DNA of 64,000 nt, taken from an uncultured bacterium. Its GTDB lineage: Bacteria; Myxococcota_A; Bradymonadia; UBA7976; VGTA01. The stretch covers positions 499,579 to 563,578 of the forward strand of contig CALSSE010000003.1 in assembly GCA_943788935.1 (NCBI GenBank), given 5' to 3'. How positions within the stretch are numbered: the stretch's first letter is position 1; the number at the start of each line of letters is the position of its first letter. The notes beneath the pieces are model-generated. The model made no database searches. It was not told the origin of the DNA and was given only the letters and a program-made list of their open reading frames with translations. The position numbers were made by a program, and so were the translations under genes. This document shows positions 20,592 through 30,350 of the stretch, piece after piece.

Positions 20592-21464
20592 ATGAAAATC
20601 TTTGAACCTCATATACACATGTTCAGTCGAACAACAGATGATTATGAACAAATGGCGCTTGCCGGAGTCCGTGGTATCTGTGAACCTGCTTTTTGGCTTG
20701 GGCAACCGAGAACATCAGTAGGGAGCTTTAAAGACTACTTCGATACCCTGCTTGGATGGGAGCGATTCAGAGCTAGCCAATTTGGGATTAAACATTTCTG
20801 TACGATGGGCCTTAATCCTAAAGAAGCCAATGATGATCGTATCAATCAAGGAGTCCTCGATCTCCTTGAAGATTATGTCAATCGCGAAGGGGTTATCGCT
20901 GTCGGCGAGATTGGCTACGATGACATGACTCCCACAGAAGAAAAATTCTTCATGGCCCAAATAGAGCTAGCGATCAAAAGTGACCTACCTATTTTGATTC
21001 ACACCCCTCATCGTGACAAGCTAGATGGTGTTAAACGAACCTTGGACGTCGTTAAAGAGTCCGGGATCGATCCAGGGAAGGTCCTTGTAGACCATAATAA
21101 TGAGCTCACCATCCCTCTCGTTCGAGACACTGGGCACATCGCAGGGTTTAGTATTTACCCTAATACTAAAATGACCCCAGCGAGAATGGTAGAAATCTTC
21201 CGACGCTTTGGTACTGATCAAATGATCATAAACAGCGCAGCGGATTGGGGAGTCAGTGATCCACTTATGGTACCCAAAACCGTACAGGTGATGAGAAAAG
21301 CGGGTATGGATGAGAGCGAAATCGAAAAGGTTGTTTGGCATAATCCGATCAATTTCTTCGCTCAATCAGGTCGTATCAGCCTTGATGATTTCGAAGATCA
21401 CGGAGGTATTGATCGCACCCAACTTCATGAGGGTAATTCAGTCCTCCGTGGACAAACACCATAG
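20592..21464 (+). CDS. TatD-family metal-dependent hydrolase (EboB-like)
   Basis: Amidohydrolase-superfamily TIM-barrel enzyme, 290 aa. Metal-ligand motifs are visible in order: HIH near residue 8, Glu in AVGEIGYD, His in ILIHTPHRD, His in VLVDHNNE and Asp in NSAADWG. The distinctive text (EPAFWLGQPRTSVGSF, GLNPKEANDD) resembles the EboB-type TatD relatives encoded in ebo/EDB clusters for scytonemin and eustigmatophyte-endosymbiont metabolism, rather than E. coli TatD DNase. No other ebo genes are in this window. AAGGA at 20576-20580 lies 11 nt before the ATG. The substrate is unknown. Confidence 0.8.
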   Translation: MKIFEPHIHMFSRTTDDYEQMALAGVRGICEPAFWLGQPRTSVGSFKDYFDTLLGWERFRASQFGIKHFCTMGLNPKEANDDRINQGVLDLLEDYVNREGVIAVGEIGYDDMTPTEEKFFMAQIELAIKSDLPILIHTPHRDKLDGVKRTLDVVKESGIDPGKVLVDHNNELTIPLVRDTGHIAGFSIYPNTKMTPARMVEIFRRFGTDQMIINSAADWGVSDPLMVPKTVQVMRKAGMDESEIEKVVWHNPINFFAQSGRISLDDFEDHGGIDRTQLHEGNSVLRGQTP

Positions 21465-21593
21465 TGCGTGAGGCTTTACGCTAAATACTTTGTGACAGCA
21501 GATACAGATACAGATACATAGACAGCAGACACACAGACAGCAGACTTACTGAGCGATTATGAGCTCCCAGGAAACTTAACAGGTGATCGGAAC

Positions 21594-22529
21594 ATGAGTA
21601 TATCAATTTTAAGAGAGGTCCCCGACTCTATCCCTAGACCTGACTATGCACAGCCTGGTGCTCAGGGAATCCCTAAGGGTTATACATTCGATGCTTTTGG
21701 TCGAAAAAAAGTGGTCCGCAACTTTATGAAAGGTGAAGAACTCGAGAGGATGAGGAGAGCCTGTGCTGCTGCTCGTGAAGTCTTAGAACACGTTTTGGCT
21801 GCGGTTAAGCCTGGCGTAACCACGGAAGAGCTAGATATCGTCGCCCATGAAGAGAGCATCCGTCGCGGGGGTTACCCAAGCCCCCTTGGGTATCGTGGCT
21901 TCCCAAAATCCTTATGCACATCAATTAACGAGGTGATCTGTCACGGGATCCCTGATCCTCAGAGAGTTCTAAAAGAAGGTGATATCATTAACTGCGATGT
22001 CACTCTCTACCTTGATGGTATGCATGGCGATTGCTCAGAGACTGTCTTTGTAGGTCAGCCATCAGAAGAGGCGATAGCTCTTGTAGATTTTACCTATCAA
22101 TCACTGATGGCGGCGATAGAGGTCGTAAAACCGGGAAAGAAGCTGAATGAGATCGGTAAAGTTATTAGTCGGATGGCTAAACAGGCAAATTATTCTGTAG
22201 TCAGAGATTTTAGTGGGCACGGTATCGGTCCGGTTTTCCATATGGCCCCTCACGTTGTTCACTACTTTGAGCGTTCCAACTACGCCACCATCAAAGAGGG
22301 GATGACCTTCACCATTGAGCCGATGATTAATATCGGAGAGCTCTACGCAGACACTCTTGATGATGGTTGGACAGCCTTGACGCTAGATCGCAGTCTCAGT
22401 GCTCAGTTTGAGCACACTATTCATGTAGGCAAGAAGGGGGTAGAGATCCTCACTATGGGTGAGCCTTTCTATAAAAAACAGATCGCTGACCAAGGACTCT
22501 CTACTGACCAAGGACCCTCTAATGTCTGA
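21594..22529 (+). CDS. map: Methionine aminopeptidase, type I
   Basis: Removes the N-terminal methionine from nascent proteins in the cytoplasm. The protein of 311 aa has the five metal ligands of the pita-bread fold: two Asp in CDVTLYLDGMHGDCSE, His in FSGHGIG, Glu in FTIEPM and Glu in SAQFEHT. An N-terminal extension of about 50 residues (RPDYAQPGAQGIPKGYTFDA) precedes the catalytic domain, like longer type I forms, but I see no CxxC zinc finger. The last codons contain a 16-bp direct duplication and overlap the start of sufE by 8 bp, so the two are translationally coupled. Confidence 0.95.
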   Translation: MSISILREVPDSIPRPDYAQPGAQGIPKGYTFDAFGRKKVVRNFMKGEELERMRRACAAAREVLEHVLAAVKPGVTTEELDIVAHEESIRRGGYPSPLGYRGFPKSLCTSINEVICHGIPDPQRVLKEGDIINCDVTLYLDGMHGDCSETVFVGQPSEEAIALVDFTYQSLMAAIEVVKPGKKLNEIGKVISRMAKQANYSVVRDFSGHGIGPVFHMAPHVVHYFERSNYATIKEGMTFTIEPMINIGELYADTLDDGWTALTLDRSLSAQFEHTIHVGKKGVEILTMGEPFYKKQIADQGLSTDQGPSNV

Positions 22530-22956
22530 ACTTGAGCTCTTTCGACGTCATCAAGCGATTGAAGAGCTGATCGATGATTTCGCCTATCTCGATGATTGGG
22601 AAGACCGCTATGCCTATCTAATTGATCTCGGTAAGTCTTTAAGCGCTCTGCCTGATCATCAGAAGTCTGAAGAACACAAAGTGAGAGGCTGCACTAGCCA
22701 AGTTTGGCTGGTACATAACAAACGAGAAGAAGAGGGTAGCGCCATTCATTACTTCGCCGCTGACAGCGATGCCTTCATTGTACGTGGTTTAGTGGCGATC
22801 GTGCTCAGCGCTTATTCAGGTAAGACCGCAGAAGAGATACAATCGGTAGATCTTAGCTCTATCTTCAATCAGATCGGCTTAGAGAGGAATTTGAGCGTTA
22901 GTCGTAGAAATGGCTTCGCTGCTATGATCGAGCGAGTAAAATCCTACGCTCAATAA
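22522..22956 (+). CDS. sufE: SufE cysteine desulfurase sulfur acceptor
   Basis: Accepts persulfide sulfur from the SufS desulfurase during Fe-S cluster assembly. 144 aa with the family motif around the acceptor cysteine (VRGCTSQVW, Cys57) and the conserved C-terminal helix (LSVSRRNGFAAMIERV). ATG 22522 is chosen over an upstream in-frame start at 22459 because AAGGA (22510-22514) is 7 nt upstream and the family begins here. Starts within the end of map. No sufS or sufBCD in this window. Confidence 0.93.
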   Translation: MSELELFRRHQAIEELIDDFAYLDDWEDRYAYLIDLGKSLSALPDHQKSEEHKVRGCTSQVWLVHNKREEEGSAIHYFAADSDAFIVRGLVAIVLSAYSGKTAEEIQSVDLSSIFNQIGLERNLSVSRRNGFAAMIERVKSYAQ

Positions 22957-23116
22957 ACCAGAAAAGTCGCCTCTGAGATGGCTAACCTAGGTCTACTCTC
23001 TTCGAGATACTCTGTTGAGCTGCTAATCATAATATAATGCTCACTCAGTCTAGTATACGTGGAGATGAGTGCAAACCAACGAACAACTTCCCTTACAAGA
23101 GGTAAAGAGGTAACTC

Positions 23117-23818
23117 ATGAGACATATATATACCCAAAATTCGGTCATTGTCAGTCGCGGTGTGTCTCGAATCAACTTATGGCTGCTCAGCGTATTAATG
23201 ATCGTTCTCATCGCTTGCTCTGAAGATCAGTCTGAAGAGAGCAACGCTGGCGCCGAGAGCAACGCTGGCGCCGAGAGCAACGCTGGCGCCGAGAGCAACG
23301 CTGGCGCCGAGAGCAACGCTGGCGCCGAGAGCAACGCTGGCGCCGAGAGCAACGCTGGCGCCGAGACCAACGCTGGCGTCGAGACCAACGCTGGCGTCGA
23401 GACCAACGCTGGCGCCGAGACCAACGCTGGCGCCGAGACCAACGCTGGCGCCGAGACGCCTACTGCACCTGAAGATGCTGTGGGCGCTTGCGAAGATTTT
23501 GGATCTATATCTTGTTTCGCCAACGTCGAGTGTCTAGCTGACGCTCGGTGTCAAGATGTAGGAGCCGAGGGGGCTCAAGTCCCCTGTTGTGTACAAGGTG
23601 AGCGAGGTACACTCCCCGTAGGTGAAAGCTGTGATATCGCCAATGGCCAATTCACTTGTGCCTCTTCTCTATGTATCGCTAATGAGAGCGCTGAGACCGG
23701 CCACTGCAGTGGAGAGTGCCTTATCGATTCAGACTGTCCTGAGACAATGCCGAGATGTATCTCGATCGCCTTTAGCGGCAGTGACCTCATGTGGTGCTTC
23801 CCACCTGAGTCCAAATAA
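23117..23818 (+). CDS. Small Cys-rich lipoprotein with hexapeptide-repeat linker
   Basis: Predicted lipoprotein, 233 aa: hydrophobic segment LWLLSVLMIVLIAC with lipid Cys34, then 12 tandem copies of a hexapeptide (SNAGAE seven times, then TNAGVE/TNAGAE five times), then a Cys-rich globular region with roughly 12 cysteines (CEDFGSISCFANVECLADARC, split here; CCVQGERGTLPVGESC; CSGECLIDSDCPE). The repeat likely forms a flexible acidic tether between lipid anchor and the disulfide domain. No function is recognisable. A TATAAT box lies at 23033-23038, but no good -35 accompanies it. Confidence 0.75.
   Translation: MRHIYTQNSVIVSRGVSRINLWLLSVLMIVLIACSEDQSEESNAGAESNAGAESNAGAESNAGAESNAGAESNAGAESNAGAETNAGVETNAGVETNAGAETNAGAETNAGAETPTAPEDAVGACEDFGSISCFANVECLADARCQDVGAEGAQVPCCVQGERGTLPVGESCDIANGQFTCASSLCIANESAETGHCSGECLIDSDCPETMPRCISIAFSGSDLMWCFPPESK
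23237..23458 (+). repeat. 18-bp tandem repeat, 12 copies
   Basis: Units of GAGAGCAACGCTGGCGCC encode ESNAGA. Copies 8-12 share AGC to ACC changes, and copies 8 and 9 also share GCC to GTC, so the array grew by blockwise duplication after mutation. Confidence 0.95.
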
Positions 23819-23858
23819 GAGCCCCCCTGACAGAAATACTGAACATAAAAACAAGAAA

Positions 23859-23890
23859 AGCCCACTTAAAGTGGGCTCTCTTGAGCTTTC
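23859..23890 (-). terminator. Intrinsic terminator of the tRNA-Asp pair
   Basis: Hairpin AGCCCACTT/AAGTGGGCT (23859-23877). Read on the minus strand it is followed by TTTTCTTGTTTTT, placing it just downstream of the two minus-strand tRNA-Asp genes. Confidence 0.8.
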
Positions 23891-23895
23891 GCTCA

Positions 23896-23969
<74 letters not shown>

Positions 23970-24004
23970 ATGTAATCCGCGAATTACGCCTCGCGGGGCG
24001 TGAG

Positions 24005-24078
<74 letters not shown>

Positions 24079-24096
24079 TCACTCGGAACTGATGTT

Positions 24097-24125
24097 TTTA
24101 TATGACCGTACTGCGTGAATGTCAA
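24097..24125 (-). promoter_or_regulatory. Sigma70 promoter of tRNA-Asp pair
   Basis: Minus strand: TTGACA (24120-24125), 17-nt spacer, TATAAA (24097-24102), 18 nt upstream of the first tRNA-Asp. A perfect -35 and near-perfect -10 at ideal spacing. Confidence 0.85.
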
Positions 24126-24190
24126 CATGATTTTCTTAAGAACTCAGCGTCCTCTCCATAGAAGATGAGAACTTAATGTTTTCTGTGCAT

Positions 24191-25450
24191 TTAGCGATTC
24201 AGAACTAAATTCATTTTCAGAGGGAGGTGGTCAGAGTACCCTTGAGTTTGTCGGCTACTCCATCCATAGGGACGACCATTATTGAGAAGCCGTTGATCAC
24301 GGATAAGCTCTACGCTTTTCACTCGCCAAGCGCCTCCTTCATCAGAGACCATCGGTTGGCTGACCAAAATATGGTCAAGACGGAACCAATCACCATCATA
24401 GCGATAAGTGCTATTGGTGGCGTTATTAGATGAGCTAGCCGTCACCCCTAACTCTCCCCAGAGGTTATACAGCACTCCAACCTCGTTGAGCTCAGCTCGA
24501 TTTAGATAGGCATTGATCTGTTCGCTGAGCGATGGCTCACTCTCTTCTGCATTAAAGTCACCCAACACCACAACCGCTCTAGTGGGCTCTTCAGTGAGCC
24601 AATCAATCAAGAGAGACTTTATCTGCATCGCTCCACGTTCATGGTGCTCACGAACTCTACAAGGATAGTCTCCTGAGGCTCGTGATTTCCAATGATTCAC
24701 CAAGAGGGTGAGGCTCATCTCACCTCCTCCGCCTCCTCCACCGCTCTCATCTGTCCAAAAGTTAATCTCATAAATTGGCCTTGCCTCTGGTCGAGAACCA
24801 TCGAGCGTCTCGCCATTAGCGCAGTTCACACCTTGGCTAATGGGTCGACCAATCTCTCTATGAAAAGGATAAACGCTGAGAACCCCCAACGCAATTCCCC
24901 GTGGGTCACGAGTGGAGCTGGTCGCTCTAAACTGATAATCTCTACCGCCTATACTCAAGAGGTGATCAGCGAGGGCTTCTAGCACCACTTCATTCTCAAC
25001 TTCCTGTAGGGTGACGATATCAGCATCGATTAACAAGAGAGCTTCGGCGATGGCAGCGACACGAGCTTCATAGGTAGAGCGGCTCCAGTCTCCGACATTA
25101 GGAGTGAATTCGCCTTCGTCGCGCTGTGGGTCGTCAATAAAATCAAAAAGATTTTGAACGTTGTAGGTGGCGATAGAGAGCTCTTCGGGAGGGTTAATCT
25201 CTATCATCCTTCCTCCCTGGCTCACCCCCGCCATCTCTCCGGCCCTTACCTCCGCCACCTCTCCGGTGCTCATCCCCGCCATCTCTCCGGCGCTCATCCC
25301 AAAGTCTAAAATAGAGGGCGAGTCAGCATCAGCGTCTACGCAGCTCCAAACGCTAAGAGATAAGAGCAGTGATGCCACAAGAGGGCTAACCTTAACTCCG
25401 CTTCGGAATCCAGCAGAGATGTTAAGCCGCGATGTCTGAAGATCTCGCAC
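24191..25450 (-). CDS. Endonuclease/exonuclease/phosphatase-fold lipoprotein
   Basis: Predicted secreted lipoprotein with a DNase I-like (EEP) domain; could act as an extracellular nuclease or phosphodiesterase. Hydrophobic segment ends in SVWSC (Cys37), followed by an acidic linker with repeated AGEMAG/TGEVAE. Catalytic EEP motifs appear in order: TYNVQNLF, Glu in LQEVEN, His in VNHWKSR, GDFNAE, LDHILVS and the terminal SDHLPL. The start is GTG one nucleotide after the lon stop codon, with no clear Shine-Dalgarno, so it may be read through coupling with lon. A Gly run (seven Gly) lies in a loop about residue 238. Confidence 0.85.
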   Translation of the reverse strand: MRDLQTSRLNISAGFRSGVKVSPLVASLLLSLSVWSCVDADADSPSILDFGMSAGEMAGMSTGEVAEVRAGEMAGVSQGGRMIEINPPEELSIATYNVQNLFDFIDDPQRDEGEFTPNVGDWSRSTYEARVAAIAEALLLIDADIVTLQEVENEVVLEALADHLLSIGGRDYQFRATSSTRDPRGIALGVLSVYPFHREIGRPISQGVNCANGETLDGSRPEARPIYEINFWTDESGGGGGGGEMSLTLLVNHWKSRASGDYPCRVREHHERGAMQIKSLLIDWLTEEPTRAVVVLGDFNAEESEPSLSEQINAYLNRAELNEVGVLYNLWGELGVTASSSNNATNSTYRYDGDWFRLDHILVSQPMVSDEGGAWRVKSVELIRDQRLLNNGRPYGWSSRQTQGYSDHLPLKMNLVLNR

Positions 25451-25451
25451 G

Positions 25452-28055
25452 TTAAGTGCTGCTCTTCGCGCTTGTCTTCTTGGTCGTAGCCTTCTTAGGC
25501 GCAGCTTTCTTAGCTACAGCTTTTTTAGGCGTAGTTTTCTTGGGAGCCGCTTTCTTGGGAGCCGCTTTCTTGGGAGCCGCTTTCTTGGGAGCCGCTTTCT
25601 TGGGAGCCGCTTTCTTGGGAGCTGCTTTCTTGGGAGCTAGCTTTGGACTCGCTTCTAGTTTGTCAACGGAGCCGCTCTCTTCGGATTCAATCGCAACGAA
25701 AGGATTTCCGCCGATGTAGGTCTTCACTAAGATTTCATCAACCTTATCAACAGGGATAATCTCGAGCGCCTTTACAATACTTACCGGGACCTCATCGAGA
25801 TCTTTCTCGTTCTCTTTAGGGATAAAGACAGTCTTAATGCCACCCCGCTTGGCGGCGAGGAGCTTCTCTTTTAGTCCCCCGATAGGTAGGACTCGACCAC
25901 GGAGTGTGATCTCCCCTGTCATCGCCACGTCACGCCTCACAGGGAGAGACTTAATGGCGCTAACTAAGCCTGTCACCATGGTCACACCTGCCGATGGACC
26001 ATCTTTGGGGATCGCACCTTCAGGGAAGTGAAGGTGAAAATCATGATCTTGATGAAATTTAGGTTCCAACCCAAGGTCAGCCGCTCGAGTACGGACGTAG
26101 CTCATCGCAGCTCTAGCGCTCTCTTGCATCACTTCTCCTAGTTGACCGGTGATCGTGAGCTTACCATTTCCCTCCATCATGGTTACTTCTGCTTGGAGCA
26201 GGTTGCCTCCCCATGAAGTATAAGCGAGACCATTGACAAGACCGACCTCATCTTGGGAGTCACTCACCCCAAACTTGTAGGGGGGAGCTCCTAAGAGGTG
26301 TTGTACTCGTCTAGCATCTACGCGCATCTTGAAATCAGCGATCTCTCCGCCTTTCCCTTGATGGGTGATCACATCGCGAGCAATCTTTCGGCACAAGGCA
26401 GCGATTTGTCGCTCGAGGTTACGCACTCCGCTCTCTCGGGTATAACGATTGGTAACCAGCTTAAGTGCGCTGTCAAGCCAAGCAATCTGCGCCTCTTTAA
26501 TCCCATGGCGCTCAACCTGCTTAGAGAGGAGGTGTCGCTTGATAATGTTGAGCTTCTCGATCTCGGTATATCCTGAGACCTCAATCATCTCTAAACGATC
26601 TTGGAGAGGAAGCGGGATCTGATGTCGATTATTGGCTGTAGTGATAAACATCACTTGAGAGAGATCATAGTCAAGATCTAAATAGTGATCATTGAAGGTA
26701 CTATTTTGCTCTGGATCCAAGACCTCGAGCAGAGCAGAGGAGGGGTCTCCCCGGAAATCAGTGCTCATCTTATCAATTTCATCGAGGAGGAGGACAGGGT
26801 TACTCGTCCCTACCTTCTTGAGAGATTGGATAATTTTACCGGGCATCGCGCCGATATATGTACGGCGATGTCCTCTAATTTCTGCTTCGTCACGAACTCC
26901 ACCTAGACTCATCCGTACAAACTCTCTACCTGTACTCTTAGCAATAGAACGAACGAGACTCGTCTTACCGACACCTGGAGGACCAACGAGGCAGAGAATT
27001 GGACCGCTGAGGTTTTTAGTGAGACTATGAACCGCGAGATGCTCTAGAATACGTTCTTTAGGCTTCTTAAGAGCATAATGATCAGCGTTTAAGATCTCTT
27101 CGGCATCTTTGATATCTTCTTTCTCTACTGAGCGCTCAGACTCCCAAGGGACAGAGAGGATCCATTCAATGTAATTTCTGACTACTGTCGCTTCCGCTCC
27201 CATAGGGCTCATCATCTTTAACTTCTTGAGCTCTTTTTCTGCTTTTTCTCGAGCTTGTTCAGGGAGCTTCTTTTCTTGGAGTTTAGCCTCTAGCTCTTCG
27301 AGTTCACTCTTCACCGCGTCGTCTCCCCCCATCTCACGTTGAATGGCCTTCATCTGCTCATTCAGATAGTAGTCTTTCTGATCGCTCTCCATCTGCTTCT
27401 TAACTCTTGATTTAATCTTACGATCAGACTCAAGGCGACTGATAGCATTTTCTAAATGCGCTAAAAGTTTTAAGAGAAAATCATTAAGGCTCTCTTCGCC
27501 GAGTAGTTTTTGCGTCTCTTCTACGCTCAACCCTAGATGAGTGAGGATACGAAAACCAAGATCAAGAGGAGGCATCTGTTCGAAAGAACTTTTTCTTCGA
27601 ACAGGTTTTCGATCTAGCTTAAAAAACTTACCGGCCTGTTTACGTAGACGAGCGGTCAGCTGATTTAAGTCATCTTCACTGGAGTCTTGACTGAGCTCCC
27701 ATGTGTGGTCAAAGCTACCCCACTGTATACCGTCTTCTTCGCTCACCTCATTCAGGTTTACGATTGCTACTCCCTTGGCCAATATACGTATAGATCCATC
27801 GGGAACTGCGTTGAAGTTGACGATCTCTACGATCGTCGCTCGCTCGTAAAGCTCGGCGATCTGTGGTTCATCGGTCTTGTCGTCTCTCTGCGCAACACAG
27901 AGGATCAACTTATTACTTTTTAGAGCATTTTGAACACTCGCTACTGAGCGCTCACGCCCTACAAAGAGTGGCTCGCTCGCATTTGGTAAAACTACACGTC
28001 CTCGTAAAGCGACGAGGGGTAGACGCGTGATTGAGCTAAGTTGTTGGTCATCCAT
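25452..28055 (-). CDS. lon: ATP-dependent protease Lon with Lys/Ala/Pro-rich tail
   Basis: Cytoplasmic AAA+ serine protease for misfolded and regulatory proteins. 867 aa: LON substrate-binding N-domain (residues 10-210), coiled coil to about 290, AAA+ module with Walker [10 protein letters not shown] (358-366) and Walker B VLLLDEID (421-428), and protease domain with the catalytic Ser688 (KDGPSAG) and Lys731 (GGLKEKL... at 727-733). Residues 807-867 form an unusual tail of KKAAP pentapeptides, making the protein about 60 residues longer than a typical LonA ending. AGGA lies about 10 nt before the ATG. Last gene of the tig-clpP-clpX-lon order seen in E. coli; 29 nt separate clpX and lon. Confidence 0.97.
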   Translation of the reverse strand: MDDQQLSSITRLPLVALRGRVVLPNASEPLFVGRERSVASVQNALKSNKLILCVAQRDDKTDEPQIAELYERATIVEIVNFNAVPDGSIRILAKGVAIVNLNEVSEEDGIQWGSFDHTWELSQDSSEDDLNQLTARLRKQAGKFFKLDRKPVRRKSSFEQMPPLDLGFRILTHLGLSVEETQKLLGEESLNDFLLKLLAHLENAISRLESDRKIKSRVKKQMESDQKDYYLNEQMKAIQREMGGDDAVKSELEELEAKLQEKKLPEQAREKAEKELKKLKMMSPMGAEATVVRNYIEWILSVPWESERSVEKEDIKDAEEILNADHYALKKPKERILEHLAVHSLTKNLSGPILCLVGPPGVGKTSLVRSIAKSTGREFVRMSLGGVRDEAEIRGHRRTYIGAMPGKIIQSLKKVGTSNPVLLLDEIDKMSTDFRGDPSSALLEVLDPEQNSTFNDHYLDLDYDLSQVMFITTANNRHQIPLPLQDRLEMIEVSGYTEIEKLNIIKRHLLSKQVERHGIKEAQIAWLDSALKLVTNRYTRESGVRNLERQIAALCRKIARDVITHQGKGGEIADFKMRVDARRVQHLLGAPPYKFGVSDSQDEVGLVNGLAYTSWGGNLLQAEVTMMEGNGKLTITGQLGEVMQESARAAMSYVRTRAADLGLEPKFHQDHDFHLHFPEGAIPKDGPSAGVTMVTGLVSAIKSLPVRRDVAMTGEITLRGRVLPIGGLKEKLLAAKRGGIKTVFIPKENEKDLDEVPVSIVKALEIIPVDKVDEILVKTYIGGNPFVAIESEESGSVDKLEASPKLAPKKAAPKKAAPKKAAPKKAAPKKAAPKKAAPKKTTPKKAVAKKAAPKKATTKKTSAKSST
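25542..25631 (-). repeat. 15-bp tandem repeat encoding KKAAP in lon tail
   Basis: Six copies of GGGAGCCGCTTTCTT (plus strand; the last has one change). On the coding strand each gives the Lys-Lys-Ala-Ala-Pro pentapeptide. Near identity at the DNA level indicates recent expansion. Confidence 0.95.
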
Positions 28056-28084
28056 GGATATATTTTTCCTATTCTAGAGGGTGC

Positions 28085-29317
28085 TCAAGCGACGGAGCCA
28101 TTATCTGTAGGGAGGGTAGATTCGGGGAAGTGTTCTTTAATGTGATCTGCTGTGATCTCTAGGGTCTTCATCTCGCTCCCAGGGGCCTCATACATAGGCT
28201 CAAGCATCACTCGCTCCAAAACAGCGCGAAGTCCACGAGCACCTGATTTTTGGGAGAGTGATGCTTTCGCGACAGCTTTAAGCGCATCGGGATGAAAGGT
28301 CAGCTCGATTCCATCGAGCTCAAAGAGCTTTTGGTATTGCCTCACCAGAGAGTTTTTTGGAGCGGTTAATATCTCAATCAAGACCTCTTCTGTTGGCGTC
28401 TCCAAGGTGCTGATCACTGGAATACGACCTATAAACTCTGGGATTAAGCCGAAGCGAATCACATCTTCTGGCTCAACTTGACCAAGCAAGGCATCTAGTT
28501 GTTGATCTCTTTTCACTTTAGCCTGAGACCCAAAACCGATCCCGCTATTCGTCACTCTCTTATCGATGATCTTATCCAAGTCAGAGAAGGCTCCACCGCA
28601 GATAAAGAGTATATTTGTGGTATCTATAGCGATAAACTCTTGATAAGGATGTTTACGTCCACCCGTTGGGGGAACATGAGCGATCGTTCCCTCCATGATT
28701 TTTAATAAAGACTGCTGAACTCCCTCACCGCTCACATCCCTAGTGATCGACATATTCTCGCCCTTCTTACAGACTTTATCGATCTCATCGATGTAAACGA
28801 TCCCAAACTCAGCGAGCTCTTTGTTGCTGTCAGCGGCAAGGTAGAGGTTTACGAGTATGTTTTCTACGTCATCTCCAACATACCCTGCTTCGGTGAGGTT
28901 TGTGGCATCAGCGATGGCGAAAGGTACATTTAACATCTCGGCGAGTGTCTGAGCGAGGAGGGTCTTCCCGCTCCCTGATGGGCCGATCAATAAGACATTA
29001 CTCTTCTTTAAATTCAGCTCAGCATCTTCTAGGTTAGACTCTATCCGTTTATAGTGATTATAAACAGCGACTGACAGGGCTCTCTTAGCATAATCTTGTC
29101 CGATCACATGTTCATCTAAATGAGTTTTAATCTCACTAGGCGTATGGATCTCGGGGAGGATTGAATCTACAGAGGCTCTGTAAGACTCGAAAACCTTGAG
29201 AGACTCTCTGACGCACTCTTTACAGATCACCCCCTTATCCTTCTTTACTGTCTCACCGGGCGACTCTTGTCCACAAAAGGAACATACTTCCTCACCCTTT
29301 ATGCTATTTTTCGCCAT
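28085..29317 (-). CDS. clpX: ATP-dependent Clp protease ATP-binding subunit ClpX
   Basis: AAA+ unfoldase that feeds substrates to ClpP. 410 aa: N-terminal zinc-binding domain with Cys12, Cys15, Cys32 and Cys35 (CSFCG, CKEC), Walker A GPSGSGKT, Walker [10 protein letters not shown], and the IGFG-type loop (SGIGFGSQ) that docks ClpP. Length matches the family (about 420). It lies 144 nt downstream of clpP. Confidence 0.97.
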   Translation of the reverse strand: MAKNSIKGEEVCSFCGQESPGETVKKDKGVICKECVRESLKVFESYRASVDSILPEIHTPSEIKTHLDEHVIGQDYAKRALSVAVYNHYKRIESNLEDAELNLKKSNVLLIGPSGSGKTLLAQTLAEMLNVPFAIADATNLTEAGYVGDDVENILVNLYLAADSNKELAEFGIVYIDEIDKVCKKGENMSITRDVSGEGVQQSLLKIMEGTIAHVPPTGGRKHPYQEFIAIDTTNILFICGGAFSDLDKIIDKRVTNSGIGFGSQAKVKRDQQLDALLGQVEPEDVIRFGLIPEFIGRIPVISTLETPTEEVLIEILTAPKNSLVRQYQKLFELDGIELTFHPDALKAVAKASLSQKSGARGLRAVLERVMLEPMYEAPGSEMKTLEITADHIKEHFPESTLPTDNGSVA

Positions 29318-29461
29318 GGTCTAGGTTTCCTTATTCTTAACACCTAGGTGTTGATCTATCACTGATGGGTCCGAGGAAGAGGGTGTACAAAGTATGGAGC
29401 CTACTTTGAAGATCACTCTTAGGTCAAGTGTCGCTACTGAAGGTTGGTAGCGCTGAAGCTC

Positions 29462-30085
29462 TCACTTATCGCCTGGATACATCACCTCATCGATGAGACC
29501 ATATTCTTTGGCTTCTTCCGCTGTCATGTAGCGATCTCGATCCGTATCCAGAGAGATCTTCTCTAACGACTGTCCGGTCTGCTCAGCGAGAATCCCATTG
29601 AGCTTATCTTTGAGGCGTTGAATCTCTTGGGCCTGAATCTGAATATCGCTCGCTTGGCCTTGAGCTCCACCGAGCGGTTGATGAACCATGATTCTGGCGT
29701 TTGGTAAGGCATAACGCTTACCAGTAGCCCCACTAGAGAGCAAGAACGCTCCCATACTCGCCGCTTGACCTAGACAGATCGTGCTCACCGGTGCGTTAAT
29801 ATATTGCATGGTGTCGTAAATTGCGAGCCCACTCGTGATCACTCCCCCAGGAGAGTTGATATAGAGCGCGATTTCCTTTTCTGAATCTTCGCTCTCTAAA
29901 TAGAGCAACTGAGCGATAATGGTATTCGCTACCTGATCGTTAATTTGAGTCCCGAGAAAGATGATTCTGTCTTTTAGAAGTCGACTGAAAATATCCCAGC
30001 CGCGTTCACCACGGTGGGTCTGCTCGACAACTGTGGGAATGATGCTGTTAAGGGGAGAGACAGGAGAGTGTAGGTTGAATACCAT
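29462..30085 (-). CDS. clpP: ATP-dependent Clp protease proteolytic subunit ClpP
   Basis: Serine peptidase forming the tetradecameric chamber partnered by ClpX. 207 aa with catalytic triad Ser110 (GQAASMGAF), His135 (MVHQPLGG) and Asp184 (DTDRDRYM). The start gives a short N-terminal propeptide, typical of the family. Separated from tig by 265 nt, in which I see no gene, so clpP may have its own promoter. Confidence 0.97.
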   Translation of the reverse strand: MVFNLHSPVSPLNSIIPTVVEQTHRGERGWDIFSRLLKDRIIFLGTQINDQVANTIIAQLLYLESEDSEKEIALYINSPGGVITSGLAIYDTMQYINAPVSTICLGQAASMGAFLLSSGATGKRYALPNARIMVHQPLGGAQGQASDIQIQAQEIQRLKDKLNGILAEQTGQSLEKISLDTDRDRYMTAEEAKEYGLIDEVMYPGDK

Positions 30086-30350
30086 GAAAACCTCATTAAA
30101 TATAATAAGAGAGAGGACAAGCTCTAGCTCAACATTAAGCCCAAGAGAGAGAACGTCAAGCCTTCACCACAAAGATCTGTTCAAGACCAACATATTTTTA
30201 CACTGACGGTGACCTTCACCGAGAACACTATTAATAAACGACATACGGAGAGAGAATAGAGACACAGAAATCTATTTTTTAGATTCAAGTGATACCATCA
30301 ATATCCTAGTTATTTATATCATCGGTTCTTTTAAGAGCCTATAGCTTAAC

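Noticed and set aside
23227..23523. 98-aa minus-strand ORF with SAPAL repeats
   Set aside because: Antisense shadow of the SNAGAE array.
25456..25719. 87-aa plus-strand ORF rich in LGAAF repeats
   Set aside because: Antisense shadow of the KKAAP array in lon.
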